From: Lonicera japonica
Taxonomy: Eukaryota > Streptophyta > Magnoliopsida > Dipsacales > Caprifoliaceae
Reading direction: 5' to 3'
DNA: 64,000 nucleotides
Assembly: GCA_021464415.1 (NCBI GenBank)
Contig: CM038467.1
Location: forward strand, 49,413,715-49,477,714
Below are positions 22,866 to 34,688 of the stretch, in pieces. Numbering within the stretch: the first letter of the stretch is position 1; each line of letters opens with the position of its first letter. The translations under genes and the position numbers were made by a program. A model generated the notes under the pieces. That model was given only the letters and a program-made list of their open reading frames with translations. It was not told the origin of the DNA and searched no databases.

Positions 22866-25510
22866 GATAATTCTACAATTTGTCATGCTAGACTTGGTCA
22901 TATAGGCCAGGACAGAATGAATCGATTAGCTAGAGAGGGCTTATTAGGTTAGCTCGCTAAAGTTAGTTTGCCCAATTGTGAGCATTGCTTAGTAGGAAAG
23001 TCAACTAGAAAACCGTTTGGAAAAGCCACTAGAGCATCTTTTCCTTTGCAATTAGTACATTCAGACATCTGTGGCCCACTTAGTGTGAGGGCAAGGCACG
23101 GTGCTAGCTATTTCATCACATTTATAGATGACTACACACGTTACGGTTTTGTACATTTGATCTCCCATAAGTCTGAAGCATTATATTGCTTTAAACATTT
23201 TATGAGGTTGGTTGAGAATCAAAGTGGGAGGACCATTAAGACTCTCCGTACTGATCGTAGACGTGAGTATTTATCTGAGCTATTTAAATAGCTATGTGAT
23301 GAAAAAGGTATTCAGAGGCAGGTAACTATTCCATAGACACCGCAACAAAATGGTATAGCGAAGAGAAGGAATATAACCCTTTTGGATATTGTTAGATCGA
23401 TGATGGCGTCAGCTAACCTCCCAATATCTTTCTAGGGGGGCGCTATCTTAGCTGCTACCTACATCCTCAACCGTGTGCCTTCTTAATCTATTTGCGCCCA
23501 TGGGGGGCGGCGGGATATGCTTACACTAGTTCTCATTCGCATGGGAAACTAGGCCCTAGGGCACATAAGTACATATTCATTAGATATTTTGAGGAATCTA
23601 AAGGGTATGTGATGCTTGGTGAATAAGAAGATGGAACTATTTCTGAGATTGAGTCACGAGGTGTGGATTTCCTAGAGAAGGAATTCCCCAAGAAAGGGGA
23701 TGTGGACAGAAACATTAAGTTATTTGAAATGGTCGAATCGAACGAAGGCGTTTCAAATCCGAATGAGGATGTTAAGAGCGACTCGCTTCCTAGTGGGCGT
23801 GTGCGACCTCCTAGTGGGAGTGTCCCTCCATTAGAAACTGATTCCCAAAGTCCTCGTTTGCGTAGGAGCAATCGTGAGAGTATCCCGCATTATCGTTTTG
23901 AGATTGAGGGGGCAGCTTTCATGTGTACTCCACAAAATGTAGATAAGCCTAGATATTATCAGGAGGCTATCACATCCCCTGCTTTGGCTGAATGGAAAGT
24001 TGCAATGATTGATGAGATAGAGTTTATGAGGAAGAACAATGTCTGGAACTTGGTAGATCTTTCGCCGGGGCGAAAGACTATTGGAAACAAATGGATTCTA
24101 AAAGTCAAACACAAGGCAAATGGTTCCATTGATAGGTATAAAGCTCTCCTTGTGGAGAAAGGCTACACCCAAAAGGAAGGCGTTAACTATGAGAAAACCT
24201 TCTCACCGGTAGTGAGGTTTGCCATAATCCGCCTCATTCTAGCTATTGTCGCTCATATGGATTTAGAACTTTTTCAGATGGATGTTAAAACTGCATTTCT
24301 TAATAGAGAACTAGATGACAAAATCTATATGGATCAACCTGTTGGTTTTATAGCTAGCGGGAAAGAGCGCAAAGTTTGCAAGCTCAAACGATCCATTTAT
24401 GGGTTGAAGAAGTCATCTGGACAATGGTACCTGAGATTCCATCGAGCCATTTCTTCAAATGGGTTTACGATGATCGAGGAGGACCATTGTGTGTACGTTA
24501 AACGTTCTGGAAATAGTTTTTTTATCCTCTCTTTGTATGTAGATGACATACTATTAGCTGAAAATAACAAGGAGATGGTTGTCGCCACACAAATGTGGTT
24601 GTCTTCAAATTTTAAAATAAAAGACATGGGCGAGGCAAGCTATGTGCTCGGAGTTAAGATCCTAAGAGATCAAACAAGAAAACTTCTTGGTTTGTCTCAA
24701 GAGACTTACATAAGAAATGTACTTGAACGTTTTCAAATGCAAGCATGTAAACTTATTGACACTCCTGTTGAGAAAGGTAATACCTTAAGTCTGGATATGT
24801 GTCCTAAGACTCCTAATGAGAAGGAGAAGATGGCTCGTGTTCCGTATGCTAATGCTATTGGCAGCCCGATGTATGCGATGATGTGTACACGGCCCAACAT
24901 TTGCTATGCAGTTGGTTTTGTCAGTAGATTCCAAGGGAATCCTGGCATTGCTCAATGGAAAGGAGTGAAGAGAATACTCCGATATCTGAAAGGGACAGCT
25001 GATTATATGCTTTGCTATTAAGCATCGGATTTGTGTGTGGTTGGATACACCGATGCTGATTGCGAAGGTGACCCAGACGGACACAAATTAACGTTAGGCT
25101 ATGCTTTCTTGCTCAACGATGGAGCAATATCAAGGTGCAGCAAGAAGCAGACTTGCATTGCACTATCTACGATGGAGGCGGAGTATATTGCTTGTGCAGC
25201 TGCTATTCAAAAAGGTGTTTGACTGAGAAGATTCTTTCAAGAGTTTGGCATTGTTAAAAGCGCTTCGGAGCCGGTTACGATATATTGTGATAGCTCGACA
25301 GCTTTTGCATACTCCAAGGATCCCAAGTATCATGGGAAAACCAAAAATATAGACATTATATACCATTTCATTTGTGACATGGTTGCGCAAAAGGAGGTGG
25401 TCCTTAAGCATATATGTACTAGTCGCATGGTTGCGGACCCCTTAACTAAGCCTATAGTTAGAGACGTTTACCAGGCTCATGTTAGGAGTCTAGGGTTACG
25501 TAGGTTGTGA
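22866..25510 (+). pseudogene. pol: Integrase, reverse transcriptase and RNase H of nested copia (broken)
   Basis: Integrase begins with the zinc-binding part (HARLGH...C-E-H-C, 22890-22990), then VHSDICGPL and FIDDYTRYG, and the second catalytic aspartate in RTDRRREY. The catalytic glutamate expected in the NG-E-RRN motif reads lysine (NGIAKRRN, near 23355). In-frame stops occur near 22950, 23289, 23333 and 23434. After a frame change the RT frame 23663-25021 is long and open, with NKWILKVKH, QMDVKTAFLN, QPVGF and the catalytic YVDDILLA (about 24535). RNase H follows after an in-frame TAA at 25019: VGYTDADCEGD, then STMEAEYIA, a stop at 25220, and HICTSRMVADPLTKP near the end. It has lost function as a whole, but RT itself is nearly intact. 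Confidence 0.88.
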
Positions 25511-26634
25511 TTGTTTGCTTCCTGACCATAGACGATATTTGATGTCGTTGATATTATTATTAATATTTTTTTTGGAATATATTGCTATTATGTTATTGTT
25601 TTAAATATAACTGCTAGCACACACTATACCTATGGTTGGGATATCATGGTATGAGTATGTCAACGGGTATAGATCGACTCTCTAACATAAGTGATTGCGT
25701 TTGGCGCCCGAAAGGCGAGCAAAGATGAGACACGTCAAGCTTATGGCGCTGTGATAACGAGTTGAGATGACATTGATTGAAGTGTCAACTTGGAAAAGGC
25801 CAAGATAGAGTCTTTTGAAGACTGAATATGGATACCCCCACTATCCATATATAACCTATGAATAGCCGGATGCGAAATTTCAACTAGGCGCTGAGACGAG
25901 CGAGCATGTAGATTTTTCTAGTTAGGCGCTTGACAGGGACTGCTGAACTAAGATCTGTACGATGTTTTGGTAGTGACATACGCTCTTTATTGAAAGAGAA
26001 CTCCATCGTAACATGTAAGTCATGCTACATGTGCTTGGCGACCTATATAAAGAAGCGAAAGAATGATCCCTTCTTCTTAACTGTGTGAGTCCTTATGGAT
26101 TGATACAATATGTATGATCCTATATTTTTTTTGCCCTATGTGACTTTTGACTGTATCATGAAGAGGAAGTTTAATGTATGCTACTTTGATGTGTGTATCA
26201 TATTGTTAAGACTGATGCGGCCTAAAGGGACATCGTTGGGAAAGCAATTGAATATAATCTAAGTGATATGAGGGCGAAATGATGATTGTTTGGTAGCACG
26301 TTCAAGTTTTATAATCACTGGTACCAAGTTATGTCGCTTTCTGAGCGTAGCGATGTAGCTGTGAGAATAAAATGGAAGAGGTTTAAGCATTGATCCAAGA
26401 TGGGACTCTGAGGGATTGGAGATGCTTAATCTGAATGTGGCTAAGTAGGTCAGGGGAAGAACGAGACGCTATGGGGATGTTCTATGTTGGTTCTTTGAGA
26501 ATTTGGCATAGTACTCCAAAATTTCTTTTTCAAGTGGCTCGCGGCCGCATGGCTCATTTACTAAGTATGAACGGGGAATCTAGAATGGTGCAAGGGATAA
26601 TGCGATTATTTGCCCATTATGTGCGAGTGGGAGA
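25511..26634 (+). other. 3' untranslated part of nested copia
   Basis: 1.1 kb between the end of RNase H and the 3' LTR. No ORF with family resemblance (the frame at 26435-26737 crosses into the LTR). It is long for a copia 3' region. It ends in GTGCGAGTGGGAGA, the polypurine tract. Confidence 0.7.
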
Positions 26635-26956
26635 TGTTGGCTTTTGGGCCTGTTGGTTTAGCCCAACAGGGACACCCATAGTGGGCCTTGGGGTTTTAAA
26701 GCCCTTTAAGCCTAATGATATATATTTAGGTCTTTAGACCTAAATAATTTTACACATACACAACACAATTAGAGACGACCGTCATATCTTCTCAAGCACA
26801 TTCTAGGGTTCCTCGTAGAGAGAACTTGAAGTTGTGGGCATAATGGTAGCTGTTTGAGTAACACTGCACAAACGTGAGTATCGTAAGGCCAATTTCACAA
26901 GATCCAATATTATTTCCGCTGCACATACAGGTACGCATACTTGTATTTTTCCTACA
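26635..26956 (+). repeat. 3' LTR of nested copia
   Basis: 322 bp, same length as the 5' LTR, TGTTGGCTTT...TTCCTACA, followed by the CAAAG duplicate. Confidence 0.92.
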
Positions 26957-27808
26957 CAAAGCTAGCAAGTTTATTAACACAAAGGAATATAATGTTAAAT
27001 TGTGAAACGATGAATAACCCAATTAATAATTGATCAATATGTTTCAAGTACTGGATTTATTATACCAGATTGCCAATATCCACATGCTATCTACTTGAAC
27101 ACATCATGGCAATGGCTTAATCACCCCCCCCTCCCCCCCGCACCCCAAAAAAAATTAATTAACCATCAACTTACTGTTTGCATAAACATATAAGTTTGCT
27201 TCCTTACAAAAAAGTCATCTATAACAAAATTCAAACCTTTGCCTTTATAAAAATTCAAGTCGATCTACACATAATAATAGATTCTTATCAGCATTATAGT
27301 CATGTTTTGGTAACAATATCACCCAAATTAAATAAATAAAAAGTGCTTTAGTTTTATAGTTCCTGTCACCAAAGGAATGCAGGCAATCTTTGCATTTATC
27401 AAAAGTGGGTGAAGGAGTTTACTAGTCTAGGTATTTGTTAGTACTGATGAATTTTTGTACAATATTATTTTATATATTACAGGACACTAGTATATATTGT
27501 GTCACAAGTTGTTGTTAGGACTTAGGACCCCACTAAACATACCAGTCGCCTCATCGGGATTTACAAAGTACTTTTTTTTAATGTTTGAATGCAAAAACTT
27601 ACATCCGGATATATATTTTTTATTGCACACATTTCATTAAGTCGGACAGAAAGGAAATCATGAAGGGCATGGTTGGGCTATTAAAACAACATAATTATCT
27701 TATTTCAATATACTTAACATATTTTGGTCGTAGCAGTATGATGCTATCTAAAGATGTGTATTATAAAAATAGTTGAAAATGATTGAAAACACTACTCGAT
27801 ATGAGTGG
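26957..27808. other. CACTA internal DNA between copia and solo LTR
   Basis: AT-rich, no recognised gene. A C-rich run lies at 27124-27140. The last five bases AGTGG (27804-27808) are the target duplicate of the solo LTR. Confidence 0.6.
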
Positions 27809-29314
27809 TGATGTGCCAAGAAATTGGTACAATTTAGGGCACTAATATATATCTTGAAGAGCATATATTACTACAATTTCTATGTTTTTGAAGCTTTTCA
27901 GATATTTGGAATTAAATCAAGAAATTTGCAATTAAAGGAAAAAAATGGCTGCGCGCAAGGCTCCAATTCAATAAATTTCTGGCACTAATCCGTACGGAAT
28001 TTGAAGAAATCTCCAGAGACAAAAGTTCTAGACCTTTGAGTTAGCTACGCGTGAGCGAAAACCTTGCATCAATCGGAGTTTGGAGTGCGAAGTTATGGCC
28101 AAAATACAATCAGTGCGCAAATAAATAAATTCCAGCGATTTTGGGCCATTATAATAAAGATGGATTTTCTTTAATGGGCCAAGCCCACTTGTCCAGCCAC
28201 ACATAAACAAACTACAGCAGCCAGCAGGAAACTGGAGAAGCCAATGTAAAGCCCAGCCCATGATGATGAACTATTATAAAAGGAAGGGATGGCTTGTCGA
28301 GAGAAGGGAGCTACAGAACATTATTTCTATTTTTTTCTCTTTCTTCCTTTTCGATAAAAGCAACCTGCAGTTTTCTTTCTCCTTTCTCTATTTTTCTTTT
28401 GCACGGTTATCGAGACAAGCAAACTTTTATTTAGTTAATATTTTTATTTCCTTTTTCCTTCTTCCTTGTCGATTAAAGAGAACTTGAGAATTTAGAATTT
28501 TTTTTCTTTCTTTTATTCTTCTGCCGAGAGCTTTTCTCATATATTGGAGTGCAATTAATTTATGGTCTCAGTCTTCAATTGATTCCTACAAGTAAGTTTA
28601 TTTATTCAGTTTATTTAATTATGCATTATTTAATTATGTATTGTGTTTCAACTATGAGCATGCTAGGCTAGGTTATTTTCTAGGGTTGAGGATGAGTATA
28701 TTTGATTGATTCCCTTGCACGTATTCATGCCAATTGACTCTACCAATTTAGTGCTTTAATGTTAAAAATAATTTTTCCTATTGAATGCCTATTTTAATTG
28801 ATAAAAAAATAAAATTAGATTCTCACTATTTTTTGTTGGATTCACCCTATGATTTGTTAAGAACGGATATAGGGTGTGTTTTGACGGATATAACGAGTGT
28901 TTTGATTTTATAAATTTGTTTGGCTGTGGAAAAATTAACACTTGGATAATTTAATTTAATTGGGCTTAATTTAATTTATTTGCCGCATCTAATAGAGTCG
29001 AGAGACCAAATTAGTGCGAGATAAGAGTAGAGTTTGTTGGGCATGAATACTAGGAACATGATATCAAATATATGACTCCGCCACCCTAGTATTTTATTAA
29101 TTGATTATTTCATTAGTATTTTTATTATTTTATTCGTATTCTTAGTTGATAAATCATCCCAATCACTTTTTAAGCTAGATTAGGAATTAATTATAATTAG
29201 TGAGAGATATACGTACGTTCCATCCGTTAAGTCCCTAGGGTTCGACCTCGCTCTTGCCTAAGCTATACCAATATTCGATTCGTGCACTTGCGAGTAATTA
29301 AAACATCCACAACA
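27809..29314 (+). repeat. Solo gypsy LTR with AGTGG duplication
   Basis: 1,506 bp, TGATGTGCCAAG...CATCCACAACA, flanked by AGTGG at 27804-27808 and 29315-29319. No primer site, coding region or second LTR follows, so it is a solo LTR left by recombination. Inside are GCGAAAACCTTGCATCAATC (28054-28073, also present at 41180), a TATA box CTATTATAAAAGG near 28272, a GAGAGAAGGGAG leader, and an end of the GGGTTCGACCTCG...TTGCGAGTAATTAAAA type seen in Athila/Tat-like LTRs. Confidence 0.88.
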
Positions 29315-29319
29315 AGTGG

Positions 29320-30411
<1,092 letters not shown>

Positions 30412-31342
30412 ATGGAATTTCCACGTTATAAAGAGTGGATGGGTGAAAATAATAACAGAATGGGAGATGCATACGTCGCTGGGGTTCGGGAATTTGTTAA
30501 GTATGCAAGGAGAATTCTAGGAGATGACTTAATCTCATGTCCATGCACGCATTGCAGAAATGGTAAAAATGTTCACTAGGAAGATGTTGAGGTACATTTG
30601 ATTAAATGGGGAATGCAACAAGATTATTTATTTTGGAATTACCATGGGGAGAGAAAGGTCCCTTTTATTCTAGAAAAAATACCAGTGAACAAACCATTTC
30701 ATGAAGAGGGAGATCCACTACGTTATAGTGGCTTGAACGACCTTATTCACGATGCTTATGGTCTTCACGTAAATCAATTTAATCCGAGTTCAGAAGCTGA
30801 TAATGGTTGTGGAGTAGAAGATCTTAGCCAGGATAAAGACCGTGTCAAGTTAAAAGTTGCGGCGTCATGGCCTTTATATCATAATTGCAACCCAGAGCAC
30901 ACAACATTGTGTGCTATTGTTGGTTTGCACAACTTGAAGTGCTGTTTTGGTGGAAGCTGAAATGACGTATTATGGGATTATAAGACAAATTATTGTATTA
31001 GATTATGTAACTAAGAAAGTAACGACCTTTTACTGTGATTGGGTTAAGGTAAAAGATAAGACAACTTGTATAATTGACCCTGACACTAATATGGTCATGG
31101 TAGATTTGAATAAAATGAAGAGCAAAGATCATATAAGCGATGAACCATTTGTTTACGCATTCCAGAATCATAAGCAAGTGTTCTATGCTAAGAGCCCGAA
31201 GGATGGTCTGTGGTCTTTTGTTCTATATTCCCCCAAGCGTTTGACTACATCTGTAGACGACTTAGAGGCACCTACTCAATTTTAATCTGCATTGGATGAT
31301 AACCCAGAATTGAAGAAATTTTTAGATTATCTAGATGACTAA
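30412..31342 (+). pseudogene. TNP2-type CACTA transposase, internally deleted
   Basis: Two remnants are joined. The N-terminal part (30412-30957) is the transposase-associated domain: WMGENNNRMGDAYVAGVREF, then C-P-C-T-H-C, a stop (TAG) in place of a codon before EDVEVHLIKWGM, and YLFWNYHGE. It continues through a Y-S-GLNDLIHDAYG linker to LYHNCNPEH. The frame then jumps (around 30945) to the DUF4216 region: EMTYYGIIRQIIVLDY, FYCDWVKV, DEPFVYAFQNHKQVFYAK and W-FVLYSPKR, with a TAA at 31283 and a final stop at 31340. The whole catalytic core (Transposase_21) between them, normally about 400 residues or more, is missing. ATG 30412 follows the usual start for this domain. The protein cannot be an active transposase. 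Confidence 0.85.
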
Positions 31343-31573
31343 ATATTTAATATTTTGACTATTCTTTTCATTACTTTTTGTTAGACTTCTTCCTTTCATG
31401 TACTTGTACTCTAAGGCTAGTGGGTGGGCTTTTGTTACCCTCAAAACTCTATTTGAACACCATTTTAAGAGGGAATTCCAATGTATTCATATGCTTTTAG
31501 AAATATTGAACTTTATGATATCCTATATATTCAATTATATGAATCGATGGGATTTTGTTTGAAATTGCAGACC

Positions 31574-33054
31574 ATGGTAGGTTCATCAAGTCATCAAGAA
31601 ATTGAACCTGAAACTCCACCTATATCTCAAGGGTCCGCGGTTGGTGCAAACTCACCTACGGAAAACCGACCTGTCATTAGCTTTAATAGTACATGGCAGA
31701 TAATCGAAAATAAGGATAAGTTCAAGGCTCAATTTTTAACCCTACTAAAAATATAACTGGGGTTGGAGTACGATGATTGGAGGCAAGTTGAGCAAACCAT
31801 TAAGGAAGACATGTGGAAAACACTATGTGGAGAATTTATTATCCCCCTCAATAAAAAATAGGATGTTTTGAAAGAGATGGGTGGGCAACTGAGAACATGG
31901 AGATTGAACACACGAAACAAGTATTTAAAGGATTTAGATGCTACTAGAATATTGGCTTTGAAGGATAAAGTACCCCCAAAAGAGAACATTCGCATGAGCA
32001 ATGGGATGCCTTCATTCAATGTGAGGCAACAGAGAAAAAACTTCAACAAAGAGAGGTTCTAAAAGGAAACAGGGCTAACAAAAATGATGTTCATTGCCTT
32101 GGTAGGACGTCATATGCCTAGAAATCTAATGACATGGTATATACATGTATAACTTTTAATATAATTAAGTGTGTGTATATATATACACCTCATCCTCCTA
32201 GTCATTATAAGGTGTATGTAGAAATCGAAGGATCCTGATCGGCGATCGCCTACTCGTTCCGCAGTGTACTTGGAGTCACGTAAACTACCAAAAACAGGGG
32301 AAATACACCCAAAAGTTGCTGAAACGTGTGTAAGTTACAAAATATAGTCTTTGAAGCTTTCATTGTTATACTTAATGGATTCAAACCCTTATTTTGCGTC
32401 TTTTGCATTTTGTAGCAAAGAGTCAAGGAGTTAAGTAGTGGTCAAGACTCATCAAGCCAAATTTCTTTAGAAGATGATGCTTTAACGCGTGTTTTGGGGA
32501 AGGATTCCAGAGGAAGAACTCGCGGTGTAGGTCGAGTTTGTAAAGGTAAAGTGAAGGCAGTCCAGCCCGTAAAGTTCAACATTGAGAAAGTTCTCGATAG
32601 CAATCAGCACTTGGAGAAGGTGGTTTATGGCATGCAGGATCAAATAAGTAGTTTTATAGCATCATTTAACAAATCTCAAAACATATCTTCGCCACAAGTT
32701 TTAACACCACAATTTTCTCCGCAACCAAATCATGGTATTAGCTTACCCTCCCTGCCAATATTTCCTTTAGCAACTCCAAGTCCAACACGTACGTCACAAC
32801 TGACTCATGTCCTTATTAAGGACGTCGTGTCAACCAAGGTCATTGCTAAAGGAAATGTAGTTCCAACACTTAAAGGAGAAAAAGTGCATGGGCATAACAT
32901 TCAAGACCATAAAAGAAAACTTTGTGTTATAAGTGTGGAGAATGATGAGATTGAAAGGCCTTTATATCTAGGGTGTCAAGGGTGTGCCACGACCATTGGG
33001 GAAGTTGTAGGTGGCTTTGTGGTGTGGCCTAAATGTTTTCATGAAGAAAATTAG
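31574..33054 (+). pseudogene. Second CACTA ORF (Ptta/En/Spm type), three exons, broken
   Basis: Three exons can be joined by canonical splice sites: exon to 32136 (MV/GTATAT), exon 32222-32329 (AG/AAATCG...TGT/GTAAGTT) and exon 32416-33054 (GTAG/CAAAGAG). Frame is preserved across both introns. Exon 1 holds the family signature EQWDAFI...NRANK-NDVHCLGRTSYA, but needs one frame change near 31975 and has stops at 31754, 31859 and 32119. Exon 2 reads SPTRSAVYLESRK. Exon 3 has the typical LTRVLGKDSRGRTRGVG-R motif of plant En/Spm ORF2 proteins, then a coiled-coil-like stretch and a long tail. In active elements such proteins accompany the transposase and may bind the subterminal repeats. The AG before 31571 suggests a further upstream exon. 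Confidence 0.8.
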
Positions 33055-33400
33055 TTTAACTTTAATTTGGGATATGTAATATCTAAACTTAGACTGGTTC
33101 TGTGTTGACTTTAACTTCACCTTTTGCGGATTTATGCTTAAATTTGTGGACTTTTTTAATAATTGGGACTTGTAGTTTTTTTGTTAACTTGATAAATTTG
33201 CAGACTTAGTAGTTTTTTGTTAACTGGTTAAATTTGTGGATTTATTAGCTAGTTTAACTTTAATTTGGGATATCTAATGAACTTAGACTATTTATGTGTT
33301 GACTTTAACGTCACCTTTTGCGGACTTTTTTAGTAATTGGAACTTGTAGTTTTTTTGTTAACTGGTTAAATTTGTGGACTAATTAGGTTTTTGTTAACTT
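33052..33400. repeat. Direct repeat, about 199-bp period
   Basis: AGTTTAACTTTAATTTGGGA at 33052 recurs at about 33251. The following text (TGTTGACTTTAAC-TCACCTTTTGCGGA, then TTTTTTGTTAACTGGTTAAA) also recurs, with a small deletion in the second copy. A third partial TTGTTAACT-GTTAAATTTG unit occurs inside each. Non-coding. Confidence 0.7.
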
Positions 33401-33444
33401 GTTAAATTTGTAAACTAGTCCTTTAGTGTGGTGTAGTTATCCCA

Positions 33445-33744
33445 ATGGCTTACAATGGCTACGTGGTATTCAAAGGCCTACGTCTAGGTGTATACACTTC
33501 TTGGCATGAAACACATGCTCAAGTAAGTGGATATCGAGGGGCTGTGTTTCGAGGTTTTCATTCTTTCGAGTAAGCACAACAAGTGTACTATGATTACATA
33601 ACATCAGGTGATATCTCTCTTGTACGAAAACCATTACATGTGTTCCCACCACCCGTTGACGCATGGTCAAGGTTCCGAATGGTTTGCTATATATACATGG
33701 CATTTCATGTCATAATATTGTTGATTAAATATTTATTTCCTTAA
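33445..33744 (+). pseudogene. RNase H1 N-terminal / viroplasmin-like domain
   Basis: ATG 33445 opens a frame reading MAYNGYVVFKGLRLGVYTSW, then a HAQVSGYRGAVFRGF stretch. This is the hallmark of the RNase H1 N-terminal fold, also found in the caulimovirus viroplasmin protein, which binds RNA/DNA hybrids: Y-VVFKG---GVY-SW, A-V-GY-GA--+GF. A single TAA (33571) interrupts the segment where the family has E-A at the end of the domain; the same frame then stays open to 33742 (99 codons in all). Downstream is P-P-P-V-D-AW, unlike an RNase H catalytic domain. It lies between the second CACTA ORF and the aldehyde oxidase fragment, so it is either a third CACTA gene or another captured host sequence. 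I do not know which. Confidence 0.75.
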
Positions 33745-34149
33745 TTATATTTGTCTATGTAATTTTATTTATCTCCTTATTTATACATTTCTTTTTTTTC
33801 CTTTATTGTGAGGTTTACATGATGAGACACGGGCATGGATGCATGTTTGGCGTAGGCGATGATGATTATATGTATATGCCTCTCTTATTTCAGACGGTTC
33901 TTCCTTTCATAGTCGAATCAATTCAATTCCAATTGTTCGTGGATTTTAATTTTTCCAATTCAAAAGTAGCTATTCTTTATTAAAAGAATTAATTTATCTT
34001 CAAAATTAATAGCAAAGTAAAGGTTCCACGGACAATTAGAGTCAAATATTTGGATATTTGGGGAAGTTCCTAGATTATGATCGATATAAGATAACTAGCG
34101 AGGCTATAATAAATCTGAGCCTAATTCATTTTGAATCCACATCAGCCTA
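33745..34149. other. CACTA internal DNA, no gene
   Basis: AT-rich. It may contain intron sequence of the captured aldehyde oxidase gene, but nothing can be recognised. Confidence 0.5.
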
Positions 34150-34671
34150 GCTTGTGGTTACCAAGTGTTTCTTAAAATGTTCACTGTAACCAATTCTGGC
34201 GAAAGTAAGCATTCTTTGGGATGGATCTGTTGCAGTAGAAGTTGGTGGGATTGAGCTAGGCTAGGGCTGTGGACTAAAGTAAAACAGATGACTGCATATG
34301 CTTTTAGTTTGATTCAATGTGATGGAACTGAAGACTTATTGGATAAAGTATGGGTCATACAAGTAGACATTAGAAGTTGGTGGGATTGAGCTAGGCTAGG
34401 CCTGTGGACTAAAGTAAAACAGATGACTGCATATGCTTTTAGTTTGATTCAATGTGATGGAACTGAAGACTTATTGGATAAAGTATGGGTCATACAAGTA
34501 GACACTTTGAGCTTAGTACAAGGTTGATTTACTGCTGAGAGCTCTACATCTAAATCAAGTTGTGGGGTAGTTAGAGTTTGCTGCAACATTTTGGTTAGAA
34601 GATTAGCCGCTCTAAAGGAAAAATTGCAAAAGCAAATGGGTTCTGTTACATGGGATGACATTATTCTTTAG
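34150..34671 (+). pseudogene. Captured aldehyde oxidase exon
   Basis: Across one frame change the sequence reads KVSILWDGSVAVEVGGIELG, then GLWTKVKQMTAYAFSLIQCD, DTLSLVQG (stop) FTAESSTSKSSCGVVRVCCN and KLQKQMGSVTWDD. This is the molybdopterin-binding C-terminal half of plant (indole-3-acetaldehyde or abscisic aldehyde) oxidases; the series VEVGGIE-GQGLWTKV and TLS-QGGFTAGST-SESSCE is highly characteristic. A single base is missing between VGGIELG and LWTKV in both copies of a 135-bp tandem duplication (34236-34505). The fragment ends at a TAG (for CAG) followed by GT, which looks like the original 5' splice site. The rest of the gene, including the FAD and Fe-S domains, is absent. Because it lies inside the CACTA ends, it is best read as a host fragment captured by the transposon. 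Confidence 0.85.
34236..34505 (+). repeat. 135-bp tandem duplication inside the aldehyde oxidase exon
   Basis: Two copies, 34236-34370 and 34371-34505, beginning TAGAAGTTGGTGGGATTGAG. I see one mismatch before the final bases (GGGCTG against GGCCTG). The period is 45 codons, and both copies share the same one-base deletion, so the deletion came first. Confidence 0.93.
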
Positions 34672-34688
34672 GTATCTTCAGTCTTAAC

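Larger units (their letters stand above)
21240..26956 (+). mobile_element. Full-length Ty1/copia element nested in the CACTA
   Basis: 5,717 bp, with two 322-bp LTRs (TGTTGG...CCTACA), the 5-bp target duplication CAAAG on both sides (21235-21239, 26957-26961), a tRNA-Met primer site after the 5' LTR and a purine run AGTGGGAGA before the 3' LTR. The order gag, integrase, RT, RNase H is that of copia. The LTRs differ at 15 of 322 positions in my hand alignment (about 4.7%, mostly transitions). Gag is cut short, protease is missing, pol has several stops and the integrase glutamate is lost, so it is non-autonomous. I do not assign a lineage. Confidence 0.93.

Noticed and set aside
33470..33703. 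77-codon minus-strand ORF
   Set aside because: Antisense to the RNase H1 N-terminal-like frame, which has the recognisable motif.
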